A stretch of DNA of 64,000 bases from contig NC_133302.1 in assembly GCF_005239225.2 (NCBI RefSeq), positions 4,960,001-5,024,000 on the forward strand, written 5' to 3'. Made by a program: the position numbers and the translations under genes. This DNA comes from Populus alba. Its lineage: Eukaryota > Streptophyta > Magnoliopsida > Malpighiales > Salicaceae. The notes under the pieces are model-generated. The model searched no databases and was not told the origin of the DNA. It was given only the letters and a program-made list of their open reading frames with translations. The number at the start of each line of letters is the position of its first letter. Positions within the stretch are counted from its first letter, which is position 1. Below are positions 25,882 to 36,989 of this stretch, one piece after another.

Positions 25882-28800
25882 ATGGCATCATCTAATAATA
25901 GTACCGACACTGAGGCTGCAGAGATGGAACAAATTATCACTGAATTTTTTCCTAAGAGTCTTCAGATTATACTTGAGTCGAGGTCTCCTTTCATGTCCTC
26001 GCGTAATTATAGTGGTGAACAAATGGTATCCTTATCTCCATCTTCTTCGTCCTCCTCCTCGCCGAGTGTGAGGCCAAGAGATAAATGGTTCAATTTAGCT
26101 CTTAGGGAATGCCCGGCTGCTCTTGAGAATCTTGATCTCTGGCACCAAAGCTATATGGAACCGATGATTGTTGATGTGATTTTGGTGCAGGTGCCACCAG
26201 GTCGGTGGGATCCTGTGAATTATCCCCCTCGAAGGGAGCCTGTTAGGAATTTTCCGACCAAGGATCGGTATCCATTTCACTGGAATTCAGATGAGGAAGA
26301 ATTAGGGTGTGAGGGTAAGATTGAAAAGATTGTAGAGAGGTGGGAAGTGCGGTATGAGGGTAGGAAGTCAAGGGATAGTGGTACTGGGAGCAGGAAACTT
26401 AGCAACACCTTTCAAACATGTTATATGAAATCAATATTACTTTTCAGGTCTTTGTATGCAACTGTTAGGCTTTTACCTGCATATAAAATTTTCCGTGACC
26501 TCAATTCATCAGGGGAAATTCGTGCATACACACTTACACATAGGGTGTCTTCTTTTGTTGAGCCCTTCACACGCAAAGAAGAGGCTGAAATGCAGCGATT
26601 TGTGTTCACTCCAGTGGATACTTCCTGGGGTAGGCTTTGCCTTTCGGTGCTGTATCACTCTTCATTATCAGATGTCAGGTCTGAGTCGTCAACACCTATG
26701 TCCCCCCAATTTATCCCAGATTATGTTGGGAGCCCTTTGGCAGAACCAGTGAAGAGATTCCCCTCTCTTCCCGTGTCGCAAGGTTCTCTTTCATCTTTGC
26801 CATTCTCAAGACAACATAATAAAGCCTTACCACCTTCATTTTCTTTCTCACCATCACCTAATCGCTCAGGAAAGCATGGATCAATATCTAATCCTAGTTC
26901 CTGTCGATTCCAACCTTCAAGCTTGCCTCCTCATCCACCCGAAGTGTCTTCAGTTCATGAGAAGAATACGAGCTTTGATGAACATTATCCCTCTCCTAGC
27001 TATACACCATCTCCATCCCCATCACCACCAATCTGTATTCCTGAGAGTCATCTTTCCACAGTTGTTTTACAATCTGAAAGTGCACCTTTTAGCATACCTG
27101 CTACCAAGCATGCTAGTTCTCCCCTGTTGTCCAACAAGCAAAACTTGCCCCCATCTCCACCACTCAAAGCTACCACATCTTGCAATCCGAAGACTGATGA
27201 AAGTACAGGTTTGGTTCACCCTCGTGCAGCAGATGAGAAGGTATTATATATGCTCATAACAATGGTCTTATGTTGCCAAGGCATTTGATCAATAGGATTC
27301 TCTGTCTACTGCAGTTGTTCTCTCCTGGGAAAGATGACATTAGAAAATATGCCAGCATGAAAACACTATCCAACAGCTCTCCACGGATTTCATTTTCCAG
27401 AACTTCCAGCAGGTAATATCAGGATGATTTTGATGATTCTGAGTTTTCTTGTCTGTTTGATGTGGAATATGATGACATAATGGATCTACATGTGAAATAT
27501 TGTTTAATTACTTCTAGCGCATTTAATTTTGGTTGGTGCTAGCATTACATTAAGGGTGTCTGACTCCCTCTGTTCTGCTGAATAAATTATCTTGCTGATG
27601 ATATTTGAGGTGATGGACTCATTAGATGTTAAGCATATGTACATTTGAATAATGGAATAACAGAGTAATAGAGCTTCTGGCAAAAGAGTTGAACTATCCA
27701 GCTTTCTTATATCATGGTTCTTGCAGAACATCCGCAATACTTCTGGTAGTATAGGGACTGAATATCAGGGATCCCATCAAATGTTTTGTCTGACACACTC
27801 ATTTGACATCTTTAATAGCTAGTGCTTTAGGTATATATCCTCACAGGATCAGAAGTTTGATGACAATCTGTGGTCTGAGATCAAAATCAAGTAAGGCTTA
27901 TGTTTTTATGCGGTATCATAGTGTCAGTGTTCATCAGCCTTGATACTTTCTTCTGGTTCATTTCTGCCATGATGGATTTTTAATTTCTTAAAGATTGTAA
28001 TCTGCAGGATTACCAGTCAAAGTCTTTAGGACCTTTTTAGGAAGGAACTCAGAATTTAACTAGTGCTTATTCAGGTTCTCTTCTTTATTAAGACTATTAC
28101 TTAGTCTTACTAATCTACAAAATAATTAGCCAGCCTTATTATTCCTTTGGCTTTAGATTGCCCTATGGTTAAGTTTACCTTTCTACCAGGATTTGGTTTT
28201 CTTACTTTCTGTTTGCTTTCACACCCATAAATAGACAATGGTTAGACATCAAGACAGAATAAACATCGGGAGATTAATTGAGTTTTCTAAGAATTGGCTC
28301 TCTTGGGCCTATTCACTACTTGAGTCAAATAATCTGATTGGATTGATGTTGAAACAGAGTCCATCAATTCACTACTTGAGCTTGTAAAGAAGGAGGTTGA
28401 TATTTTTACATCAAAGCCTTTGCACTTGTCAAATAATCTGATTGGATTGATCATGGTGGTAGATAAGTCTGAAGAGATTGGTGTGAAGCTCTTTTGAAGA
28501 TTATTGTAAAATTAAGAACTAGCAGTTAGAAACAGCATGCTGGAACCTTTATGCGCAACGAGTAAAACATGCCATTGATCTAGCGTGTTCTTGATTCGGG
28601 CTGGTTAAAACTGACCCTTCAATGTACTGTCTGAGCCCAATTATGTGGAGCTGTTATGAAAATTGTTTATTTAACCAATCTATAGAACAAAAATTGCAAT
28701 CAGGTTGGTTCTATCATGGTTAAATTGCTGTAAATCTGGACAGAATGTGTTTTTCTTCATGAAACTTTGTTGCCTTAAAACAATATGCCCCAAGTTGACT

Positions 28801-29271
28801 GGCAGAAAATGTACACGATCTGCAAGCAAGAAATGAAAACTGGTATTCGATCCAAACCGTTTGGTCATTCAACTTAATGTGCTTTTTGCATCCTGCAGAC
28901 CCGAGACACTTGATAAAAAAGGCCATCTATCTGACCCCCTTGAGCCCGGAGGTCTCTTTCCGATTAAAAAATCCCAAGATGCAGCTGTTGGTGCTCCTGT
29001 ACACACGCTGAAGAAACCCCCACCTTTATGCCAAGACCTCTCTGGTTCGGCTGATTTGCCACCAGATTCTAGGTCCAAAATGTGGAGCTGCAACCTCCAA
29101 GAATACAATCCAATCTCCGGAACACAAGCGGGTCAGCAGGCTGCTGCGTCTGGTGTTGCATCTTCAGGTCTCATTGCTTCAAAAACAGCAGCTGATGCAT
29201 TGGAAGAACTGAAAAGATACGAAGAAATGAAAGACTCGTTGCTTAGCCAAGCTGGCAGGTCCAACGCTTAA
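25882..29271 (+). CDS. ATG13: Autophagy-related protein 13 (ATG13-like)
   Basis: Best model: exons 25882-27240, 27315-27412 and 28899-29271, giving 609 residues. ATG13 is the regulatory, phosphorylated partner of the ATG1 kinase in autophagy initiation. The N-terminal ~250 residues carry plant HORMA-domain landmarks (MEQIITEFFPKSLQIILESR, RDKWFNLALRECPAALE, SSFVEPFTRKEEAEMQRFVF). A long Ser/Pro-rich disordered middle follows, then the conserved C-terminal block (GGLFPIKKSQDAAVGA and SKTAADALEELKRYEEMKDS). Splice sites are GTATTA/GCAG and GTAATA/GCAG, and all frames agree. Oddity: the family's acidic DDFDDSEF block is present at 27420-27491 in the old frame but follows an in-frame TAA (27413-27415). 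A donor overlapping that stop allows it to be skipped. Without that splice the protein ends near residue 486. Either a recently altered functional paralogue or an early pseudogene. Confidence 0.88.
27413..28898 (+). other. ATG13 intron 2 with old exon remnant
   Basis: The first ~80 bases still read as the acidic ATG13 block (27420-27491), now behind a TAA. The canonical donor after that block appears degraded (CATGTGAAA). Further in, 28308-28452 holds two small direct repeats ('attcactacttgag' twice; 'tcaaataatctgattggatt' at about 28325 and 28430). An open run at 28359-28497 has no recognisable identity. Confidence 0.5.
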
Positions 29272-29299
29272 GCTAATTATGCTTCAACGCCAAATCCTA

Positions 29300-32100
29300 C
29301 TAGCAGCAGTGCAACTGGATATTGAACTCGTGTTGATGGTTGCACATCTGTACATAGTCTTGGTTTAAGAGGTGATTTCATGGTTTCTAGGAAAGCGCCC
29401 ATCTCCTTGTGTATGAGGCGACATGAGATGACGATGATGACGACAACCGAGGTTAATGTAACAACAGTGATGTTGGTGTTCTTGCATTAACGCCAATTGG
29501 GCAGGCTGTTAGATAGCTTAAATGGTGTTGTAGGGTCATTTTACTTTCATGAGTATATAACTGAGGTTGAGTCTCATCTATGCTTGTTTCGAAGGACGGA
29601 AAGTTTCCTGCATGACTGGACGGGGAAAAATATATAAATTCCTAACAAATAAATATATTGGAATATATATTTATTTAAAAAATAAATATTAAAAAATAAA
29701 TGTTTAATTAAAAATGTTTATATTTTATTATACAAGTAACACGAACATTCTATTCCATATTTATGAGATTTATTTTCACAACCAAAAAAATTAATTTACA
29801 CTGAAGAAATATTTTGTTGTATTTTTATTGGTATAAATATTATCGATAGATTTACTAATAGAAATGTATTATCAATGAGTATCTCATTAGACATTCAAAT
29901 CCTTAAGTAATTTATTTGATGATTTAAATTTCAAAGAATAATAAGATAAAATATTAGTATCAATGATAAAAATAGGCACATATTATTTTTTTATCAGACT
30001 ATCCATCAATAAATATTACAATTGGAGTGCCCCCTTAGTAATATATTTGTAGTTAGACAAATATTACTGAGGGGGTACTCCATTGGTAATATTTACTGAT
30101 GGACTGTCAATATATATTAAAACAGCTTGTAACTTTCTACAATTCTTCAAAGAAATGGGTTTATTATACTAATAAAATCACTGAAAAATATATTTGTTTG
30201 TCGGTATTTTAGTAATTTTCTTTTTCTTTTTGAGATACTATCACACAACTTCACATTAAAAACGACATTAAACAACATTGAATAAATAAATTAAATTGAA
30301 GAGCACATTTTCTATTATTAATTTTACTATAAAAATCAATTACAAATATTTATATACATTAAAAGGTAGTTGAAGGTGAAGGTGGAGATGGAGGCGGAGG
30401 GGGAGGAAAATCTTTGTGTAGACAAGCATGTCATTATCTTCTTCCAATGCTTCGTACTTTGTTCTTTATATTTTGCCTTCATTTTGACTTTTGGAGAACT
30501 AATTCATTCTTAAAGCAACTCTTTAATAGATGATGATGGATGCCTTTGATTGGATTTTGGGGTGCCTATAGCTAATATAATACAACTTAACCTCATATCT
30601 TGGGTTGTTATCATAAAGTTATTATAATCTTAATTTCTATTTTTGATTTATCAGTTGTTTCAGCCTCCAACCATAATTTTTAATTTTATTTTGGATGGAT
30701 TGAAGGGTCTTCTCTGTGTTTAGCACACATGCCGGCATTATATTATTCCTAAGAAAAAAGTTCAAGACGTTGACAAAAAAACATTTGTCCAAAAGATATA
30801 CAAAAGGTTTCAAAGTTTAACGAATGTCTTGACTCGACTCCTCATGAACTATTGCACCATTTTCTTTCTATCATTCCTTTGCTTATGTGTTTCCAAATAC
30901 AACCCTATTGGACTCACACTTAAGTTATGTAGTCTGGAAAATAAATCATTAGCAAATTTTGAGTAATAATCATAATCACTAACATTTAAAAAAAAAATAC
31001 TTTAAAATAAAACACAGTCATAGCGCTTTGCCTGGTTAATAGAAGGAAGTGACATGCTAGTATGCTTGGTAATGGAATCGTTTGTCTTCTTGTTTATGTT
31101 TGAGAACCCACTCCGTGACCACCCCTTGCAACTTTTTGACGTCAATAACTCTAGATATCTCTTCTAATTACACTTAGTGATGTGACGAGGTCTAAAATTC
31201 TTTTACCCCTCAAAGTCATCTAACTCGACTCTTTGCTTAGCATATGTGTGTGTGTTATACTAAAAATCACACAACCTGGTTAAGAAGTTCGTTAAATTTA
31301 AAAGAAATGATGATGAAAAGATTACAATTTTACAAAAAAAAAAAAACATTAATGTTATTAAGGGATTTTATTTGGAAAAGAAAATGTTCTAAGCCTATTA
31401 GAAGTAGAAGACACTTTGGTGGGATCTCATGGACATAAAAAGATTGTAGTCAGTTTGATAATGATTGAGTGACATTGCTTCTTCGGCTCGAACCAGGGAG
31501 TTCCTTAGATATGATGCAAAATGGATCTTGTTTTATCATTAATAAGAGATTTCTCTATATATAAAAAATATGAATAAGAGTTTGAAGAAGGGGAAGTAAA
31601 AGGAATCCTCGTCCGCCCGCAACAAATAAAGAAGGATTGATTCAACCACATAGTTTGAGCTCTTAGAAGATAGAGCTCTTGGACCTTTCTATTTTATTGT
31701 ATCGAAAGGCCCAATTCATTGTAATTTTCTTATTGGACTAGTCATTTTGACGTAAGTAAATCATCTATGATGAAGAGGCCATATCTAAATTTAAGCACCA
31801 TGTGCCTTCTTAAACTTTATTTTTGGGTTTAGTTTGTGGAATTTTTTTGTTTTTAAATAGATTTCTTTAAAGATTGTTTTTTTTTCCCTCTTGGAACCTC
31901 ATTTCTAAGATTATTTTCTTTATCATTTACAACTAACGGTATAAAACAAGAAAGCATCAATCAATAATCATTTTCTTTAAGAAATTCTTAAAGGCAAGGT
32001 ATAAACAAAACTAGAAATAAAGATAAATAAATAAGATAAGAATAAAAGATCAATATAGCTTTTTTTAAGAAGGATAATTAATTTGATTGTGGAACTCTCG
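29300..32100. other. ATG13 3' region and intergenic DNA
   Basis: 29272-29640 is the probable 3' untranslated region of ATG13. Beyond it the sequence is AT-rich with no recognised gene. A GA/GG-rich patch (30366-30410) and an inverted repeat (29997-30108, listed separately) are the only structures I see. Confidence 0.5.
29997..30108. repeat. Imperfect ~50 bp inverted repeat
   Basis: The left arm (29997 to about 30049) and right arm (about 30056-30108) pair over roughly 50 bases with a few mismatches and almost no loop. Landmarks are 'gactatccatcaataaatattac' and its counterpart 'gtaatatttactgatggactgtc', plus 'gagtgccccctta' against 'tgagggggtactc'. It resembles the core of a foldback MITE. 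The sequence 29815-29890 has a related 'attatcgatagatttac' phrase, so the element may be larger. Confidence 0.7.
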
Positions 32101-32221
32101 AAGAAGAAGAAGACGCTCTTTTATTGCTGTCCATGACTTTGTTGCACATGGACGTGTGTAAAGTCTTGAACTTTATTCTCCAACTCAATAAGCTTTAGTA
32201 AGTTAAGCTCTTCGATAGAAG

Positions 32222-32229
32222 CATCCCAC
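32222..32229. repeat. hAT target-site duplication, left copy
   Basis: CATCCCAC, identical to 34297-34304. An 8 bp length is standard for hAT insertions. Confidence 0.9.
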
Positions 32230-32247
32230 CATGGTTGTTAAAAATGC

Positions 32248-32287
32248 GTTTTAACTCGTAAAATCGTACGATTTTACGAGTTAAAAC
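32248..32287. repeat. Perfect 40 bp palindrome in hAT 5' end
   Basis: A spacer-free palindrome centred between 32267 and 32268, built from GTTTTAACTCGTAAAATCGT and its exact complement. The half-site TCGTAAAATC is the same motif that recurs near the 3' end (34137-34240), so it is a likely transposase-binding subterminal repeat in head-to-head form. Confidence 0.95.
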
Positions 32288-33331
32288 CAGCAAAACGTGT
32301 AGAAACGGAAGCAAAACTCAAAAACCATTAAAATCGCATAAAACCGGGTCAAACTCGCAAAAAACCGGTTCAACTCGCATAAAACGTAAAACACGTTACG
32401 TGTTCACGATTTTAAGGAAATGTCACGCACGGGCTGACGGGCTCACATCACAGTCACGGGTAACTGAATGGAAATTAGCAATGAAACAAATTTAGGGCAC
32501 TAATTGACTAATATATTTTCTTTCCCAATTCCCACCCAACTCCCCGACCAGGCGACCACCCTCTTGACTCAGGTGACTTCGTCAATCGTCGGTTCGTCCC
32601 TGTCTCAAGGTCACCCCACGGTCCCCAGACTCCCCACCTGCGACTTCATCGTCCCTGACTCCTTCTCTCACAGACTCACACTCTCCTTGACTCCAGAGTC
32701 CAGAGTCCCAGACTTCGCCAATCGTCCCCTCTCTGTTCTTGGCGAGACGAAGGTAAGCATTGATTCTCAATCCCATCCCAAGCTTTGTTATTTTCTGTCT
32801 AATGGTGGGTATGTTGTGATTTGGGTATGCTGTGAAATTGTGAATCCATGTTTATGTCCGGGGAATATTTTTCGGTTTGATCTGGGCAATGGGCATGCTG
32901 TGAAGTGTGAATGTGAAGTGTGAATCTGTGAAGTGTGAATTGTTTTCGGTTTGATCTTGCTTGCGGTGTTGCAGATTATGTAATTCTGCAATCTGTGAAT
33001 CTGTGAGTGAAGTGTGTATTTTTTTCGGTTTTATAGATGGTCAGCCGGTTAGTTAACTAAGTTGTTTTGAACTTTTGATCATAAAATTAAGTTTGATTGT
33101 TGTCTGTGAATCTTATTCAACACTTGGAAACAATGTCAGGAAAGAAAGTAATGAGAAATTGAGAATATATCCTGGCTGGTGCAAAGCAGATTGTTGAAGC
33201 CTGTAAAAATTTATGTTAATGTTAACTTGAACTTAATTCTTGTCGCTTTAGGTTTTAACCCTGGGTATTTGATTGCTGGATCGGATATGGTAATATTTAA
33301 GATCCAGTTTGTATCATGAATGATTTTGATT

Positions 33332-33427
33332 GCTTGTGGTATCATGAATGATTTTTCATCAAATCTTCTAATTTCTTGTGCTTGTGGTATCATGAATGAT
33401 TTTTCATCAAATCTTCTAATTTCTTGG
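33332..33427 (+). repeat. 48 bp tandem duplication inside the hAT element
   Basis: 33332-33379 is repeated at 33380-33427, with differences only at the extreme end. A partial third copy of 'tatcatgaatgatttt' lies just upstream (33312). The period is a multiple of three but there is no evidence of coding. Confidence 0.9.
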
Positions 33428-33758
33428 CAAAGGGCCGTTAAGATAACTCCGAAAATAGCAATGCTATATTTACAAATAAATCATACAAGCATGCAGCAAT
33501 TATTATTTTTATGTTCAACCAGTCATTTATCGCATCTATCATGTAAAAACTGGCTTGGTCGTGGGGTCGGCCATGTCTCTTACAGACTTGGGCTTAGGAT
33601 TGGTGGAAACAGGGAACATTGTGCCAATGCTTGTTTCTCATCAATTGTAACCTGGTGCAGGGAACAGAATCATCTCATCAATTCCAGGCCTTAACTGCAT
33701 GCGAAATATTATGTTATTTGTGTTGGCTTATACAAATGATTCTTGAATTGTAGGATAC

Positions 33759-33923
33759 ATGGCTTCTAAAAAAATTACAAGTGGTAATAGACTTGACGTG
33801 GGATGGCAATATGGTATAGATGTTGACAAGAATTCAAAAAAAGTGCAGTGCAAGTTTTGTCAGAAAATTATTAGTGGAGACATTTTTCGTTTCAAGCATC
33901 ATTACCATATACAAAGGCAATGA
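33759..33923 (+). CDS. BED-type zinc finger fragment of a hAT transposase
   Basis: A 54-residue open frame immediately after a good acceptor (TTGAATTGTAG). It reads MASKKITSGN, then CKFCQKIISGD and FRFKHH, which is the plant BED finger pattern (C-x2-C followed by paired histidines) that binds transposon ends or promoters. In autonomous hAT elements this finger is followed by a long region and the hATC domain. Here a TGA comes directly after HIQRQ and the rest is gone. It sits inside the TIR- and TSD-bounded element, so it is the leftover of that element's own transposase and not a host gene. Confidence 0.75.
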   Translation: MASKKITSGNRLDVGWQYGIDVDKNSKKVQCKFCQKIISGDIFRFKHHYHIQRQ

Positions 33924-34136
33924 AGGTGTGTTTAGTTTACATGACACACCTACAGACTGTTTATTTTAGGTGTGTTAACTTTTAGTTATTGAAATACTAT
34001 GGACATGTATGAATTTTTATTTTTATTTGAATTATGTATTTTAAGATGTTTGGATATTTGTATTGTTTATTTTACTTTTATCTGAATTATGTAATTTAAT
34101 ATGTTTGGATATTTGTATTGTTTAAAATATTTTACT

Positions 34137-34240
34137 TGCGATTTTACGATTTTAGTTAAAATATTTTACTTCTGATTTTACGATTTTTAGGTAAAAAATT
34201 TTACTTCCGATTTTACGATTTTACGATTCGATTTTACGAG
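34137..34240. repeat. Subterminal GATTTTACGA repeats of the hAT
   Basis: GATTTTACGA or a near-copy occurs at least five times within about 100 bases next to the 3' end, with 'aaaatattttacttc'-like spacers. Some copies are tandem. Clusters of this kind are the usual transposase-binding sites of hAT elements. Confidence 0.75.
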
Positions 34241-34549
34241 TCGAGTTTAAATTGGATGTTCCGTGTCGTGTCAAAAAAGCGTTTTTGACAACCTTGCATC
34301 CCACCATCCCTTTCTCTTATTCTCCATCAACTTTTCCTCCAGTTCTTGAGTACCCTTTTTCGTATCAGACTCTAGCTGTCTAATTCTTGAATTCTTACAT
34401 GCCTATGTGCCTCCACAAGCAGCTGAGCGCCATCGCTAATGGCGATTCTCCGCCAAGAAAGTGATTAGTGACATATTCCATTGGAGGATATATGAGCAAA
34501 GGAAAAAGGGTTACCAGCAGGTGAAAAAACAACATACAGAATTTCAGTA

Positions 34550-34745
34550 ACTGTTTGTTTTTTCATTTTAAAAATATTTTTAAAAAAATTTAAATTTTTT
34601 TTTATTTACTTTAAATTAATATGTTTTTGATGCTTTTAGATTATTTTAATATGTTAATATTAAAAAATAAAAAAAATTATTTTGATATATTTTTAAATAA
34701 ATAAAAAATATTTTGAAAAATAACCACGTCCCAAATAAACTTACA
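34550..34745. mobile_element. MITE family copy truncating the MADS relic
   Basis: Begins 'ctgtttgttttttcattttaaaaatat' and ends 'aataaccacgtcccaaataaac'. Its left end coincides with the loss of MADS-box homology. A partial relative follows at 34790-34890. Confidence 0.6.
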
Positions 34746-34899
34746 TGGGACAAGCTTCAGGACTTACCTCTTTGTACCCAAATTAATTTGATGGTTTAAC
34801 CTGATTATTTTTTAAAATATATTTTTAAAAAATATATTAAAAATTATTATTTTTAATATTAATATATCAAAATAATATAAAAAACAAATAAAGCAAAAA

Positions 34900-36640
34900 A
34901 AGGGATGCAACTCACTCTTCCATTACTGTAAAGTTAAGACTTCAAAAAAGGGCCCAAAAAACACATACCTCAAGTCATATTGGCAATAACTATCTACCGG
35001 CATAATTTTGTTTTATTCATATTTTAACTGGTAAAAAAACTTAAATATCAATTTTATATTCATTGGTTTTTAGTTATTTGTATGTATATTCATTATTTAA
35101 GCAAGAATTAATCCATGATTATATTTATATCAGCTTACTTCGAAATTGATTTTTATGATATTATGTGCCTCTAACATCAAATCATTCATTAGAGATGTGT
35201 TAATTATATTAAGCTAATTATGAGGTTAATGACTAAAACAATTTAAAAGATATTCAATGGATTAATTCAGAATATTTGAGTAAGAACAAGCTGGAAGACT
35301 TCTACTAGTGATGTTGGATCAGATCTTAATTAATTTTGATCAATGCAAAGGAAAGAGCTAATCCATGGGCTTGAAGGTTACGAAAATATTGGCAGCAATA
35401 GAGAAAGACGGCATTTATGTTTTCCTTATGATTTAATTTTCCACACATGGCAAGGTAATATTATTTGGCATGGAAAACATAGGAGGCAGGTTTTCCTTAC
35501 TCTACATGGATAAGAGGCAGCTTAGGAGTTCTATTTTCACAAGGAATCCTAGTTTTTTTTTTTTGTTTTTGTTTTTTTATATAGTAATGAAGAAATATCA
35601 TTACGATTCCAGGGCTATTAAGAGGTAATGGAGAACTAGAAAACAAGAGGAAAACATCATCTTGATTACTTAGAAATTAAAAAAATAAAGCAAAACAGAT
35701 GATAATGTTATAAACAAAACAGTTCTACGTGTTTATTCTAAAATTTTATTTGAATTTTTATAAAGGTTGTGATTGTTTTTTAAAGTGTTTTTATTTAAAA
35801 ATACATCAAAATAATATATTTTCTTATCTTTTTAAAATTAATTTTGAAATTAGTGCATTAAAATAATCTAAAAACATAAAAAAAAATTTAATTCAAAGTA
35901 AATTTTTTTTTTAAATTTATTCAAAAACATTTTTAAAATTAAAAAACAAACAGGGTCTAAAAATATCTAAATCTAGCAATTGATCTTTAAAACCAATTTA
36001 TTTTTAACTAGTTAAATATTCCATAATATTCCATAACCTAACAAAATAATTGTTCTACTATGAAATCTTTCACTTTCTAGCATATACCGTTGAATACCTA
36101 ATCAATTGAAAAACTTGTTGCATAAAATTTAAATATATATGCAATGTAGAAAAAAAACGACCAACCACTTTTGTTTTAATAATAAAAAGAAACAGTATTC
36201 TCATGCCCAATTAAATTTCAAGAAATTCTCTTGTATACAATTTGTTTAAAACTAGTAACAAAAAATAATAATATATATTTTTTTTGTGGGGCAATACCGA
36301 AGATCACCAGGCAATATAATATAACAACCCTACCAAGGCTAAAACAAGACAAAGTTGGCTACTTTTCCTTAATTATCAAGGACTTCAAAGTCGGTTTTGC
36401 AGGGATATACAGAAGTCAACATGTCTTTTTTTTCTTGATAAAAGTGTGAGAAAATGTGTAGCTGAAACTTAATCACAAGGTTGAAGGCAATTTCGTCAAC
36501 ATAAGAGAACAAACATAGCCGTCAAGACTCAAGCTCCATTTTTTTTTAGGATAACATTTTCTTGATTTATTTTTTCATATTTCGTGTAAGATAGTCTAAT
36601 TAAAGGAAGTACTGGGATAGATGTCAATATAGACTTCAAT
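34900..36640. other. Intergenic DNA
   Basis: No gene recognised. Contains a MITE copy at 35755-35960 (listed separately). The rest is AT-rich without clear structure. Confidence 0.5.
35755..35960. mobile_element. MITE family copy
   Basis: 'aaaggttgtgattgttttttaaagtg' at the left and 'aaaaaacaaacagggtc' at the right give the typical ends. The core has 'aaaatacatcaaaataata' and 'agtgcattaaaataatctaaaaaca'. One of the better-preserved copies. Confidence 0.65.
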
Positions 36641-36654
36641 ACACACTAGTTTTT

Positions 36655-36845
36655 GTGTTATATTATATTTTTTAAAGTGTTTTTAAAATTATTTTATACT
36701 TTAAAAAGTATTAAATTGATACAGTTTAAGTATTTTGAATAATTTTGATATTCTAATACTAAAAATATAATTATTTTGATGCATTTTTAATTGAAAAAAA
36801 CTTTTAAAAAATACCCTACATCACAATAACAAACACACATTTGTA
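36655..36845. mobile_element. MITE family copy, left of the Kunitz relic
   Basis: Has 'tttttaaagtgtttttaaaatta' near the left and 'tcacaataacaaacacaca' at the right end. It ends about 50 bases before the ATG of the Kunitz relic. Confidence 0.55.
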
Positions 36846-36896
36846 TAGAAATTCATTTTTTATATACAAATATTTTTGTTTTACAAGACAAGCCAA

Positions 36897-36985
36897 CCAT
36901 GTTGAAATTGATTGGAAGCTTGAGTTGCATATATGGCTACTAATGGCCATATGCAACTCAAGCTTGACAACCTCTTAGAAGTGAT
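36897..36985 (+). pseudogene. Kunitz inhibitor gene relic with snap-back inversion
   Basis: 'accatgttgaaattgattgg' and the following bases match the start of the intact Kunitz gene at 39590 (ATG, signal-peptide codons and 'ggctactaatggcca'). Near the end, 'gacaacctcttagaagtg' matches 39687-39704. The ~60 bases that should lie between are missing. In their place, 36949-36965 is the exact reverse complement of 36916-36932. The frame is lost (TAA within the first 20 codons). This is a dead tandem duplicate of the gene 2.7 kb downstream, bounded by MITEs on both sides. Confidence 0.85.
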
Positions 36986-36989
36986 GTGA

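Larger units (their letters stand above)
32230..34296 (+). mobile_element. hAT-superfamily DNA transposon, non-autonomous
   Basis: About 2.07 kb. The 5' end CATGGTTGTTAAAAATGCG and the reverse complement of the 3' end CAAGGTTGTCAAAAACGC form terminal inverted repeats. An exact 8 bp target duplication CATCCCAC flanks it (32222-32229 and 34297-34304), which is diagnostic for hAT. Inside are subterminal TCGTAAAATC / GATTTTACGA motifs at both ends, a less AT-rich leader (32500-32760) with a donor after 'gagacgaag', and one short BED-finger exon. No transposase catalytic domain remains, so it would need one supplied in trans. Confidence 0.85.
32100..34553 (-). pseudogene. Type I MADS-box (AGL62-like) relic, split by hAT
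   Basis: Reading the minus strand from 34553 gives VVFSPAGNPFSFAHISS, matching the end of a type I MADS domain, then LLVEAHRH. After the hAT element it continues with WWDASIEEL, a hallmark of AGL62-type proteins (WWEAPIEEL), and ends at an in-frame stop near 32100. Type I MADS proteins are transcription factors, often active in endosperm or gametophyte. The first half of the MADS domain is missing: a MITE starts at about 34550. In-frame stops follow 'ICH' and 'ELDS'. The hAT interrupts the codons for WWD, and the frame around that point is intact once the insertion is ignored, so that break is probably the later one. Confidence 0.7.

Noticed and set aside
25793..27259. Overlapping open frames within ATG13 exon 1 on both strands
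   Set aside because: Shadows of the ATG13 coding frame, which has the family motifs.
28359..28497. Open run in ATG13 intron 2 (ESINSLLELVKKEVD...)
   Set aside because: Reads like protein but is short, has no start, no flanking splice sites I trust and no recognised family.
32504..32923. 139-codon frame MTNIFSFP
   Set aside because: It lies in the untranslated leader of the hAT element and runs through a good splice donor (after 'gagacgaag'); no recognisable domain.
33320..33694. 124-codon frame with a repeated CGIMNDFSSNLLIS
   Set aside because: The repeat is simply the 48 bp tandem duplication; no homology and no start context.
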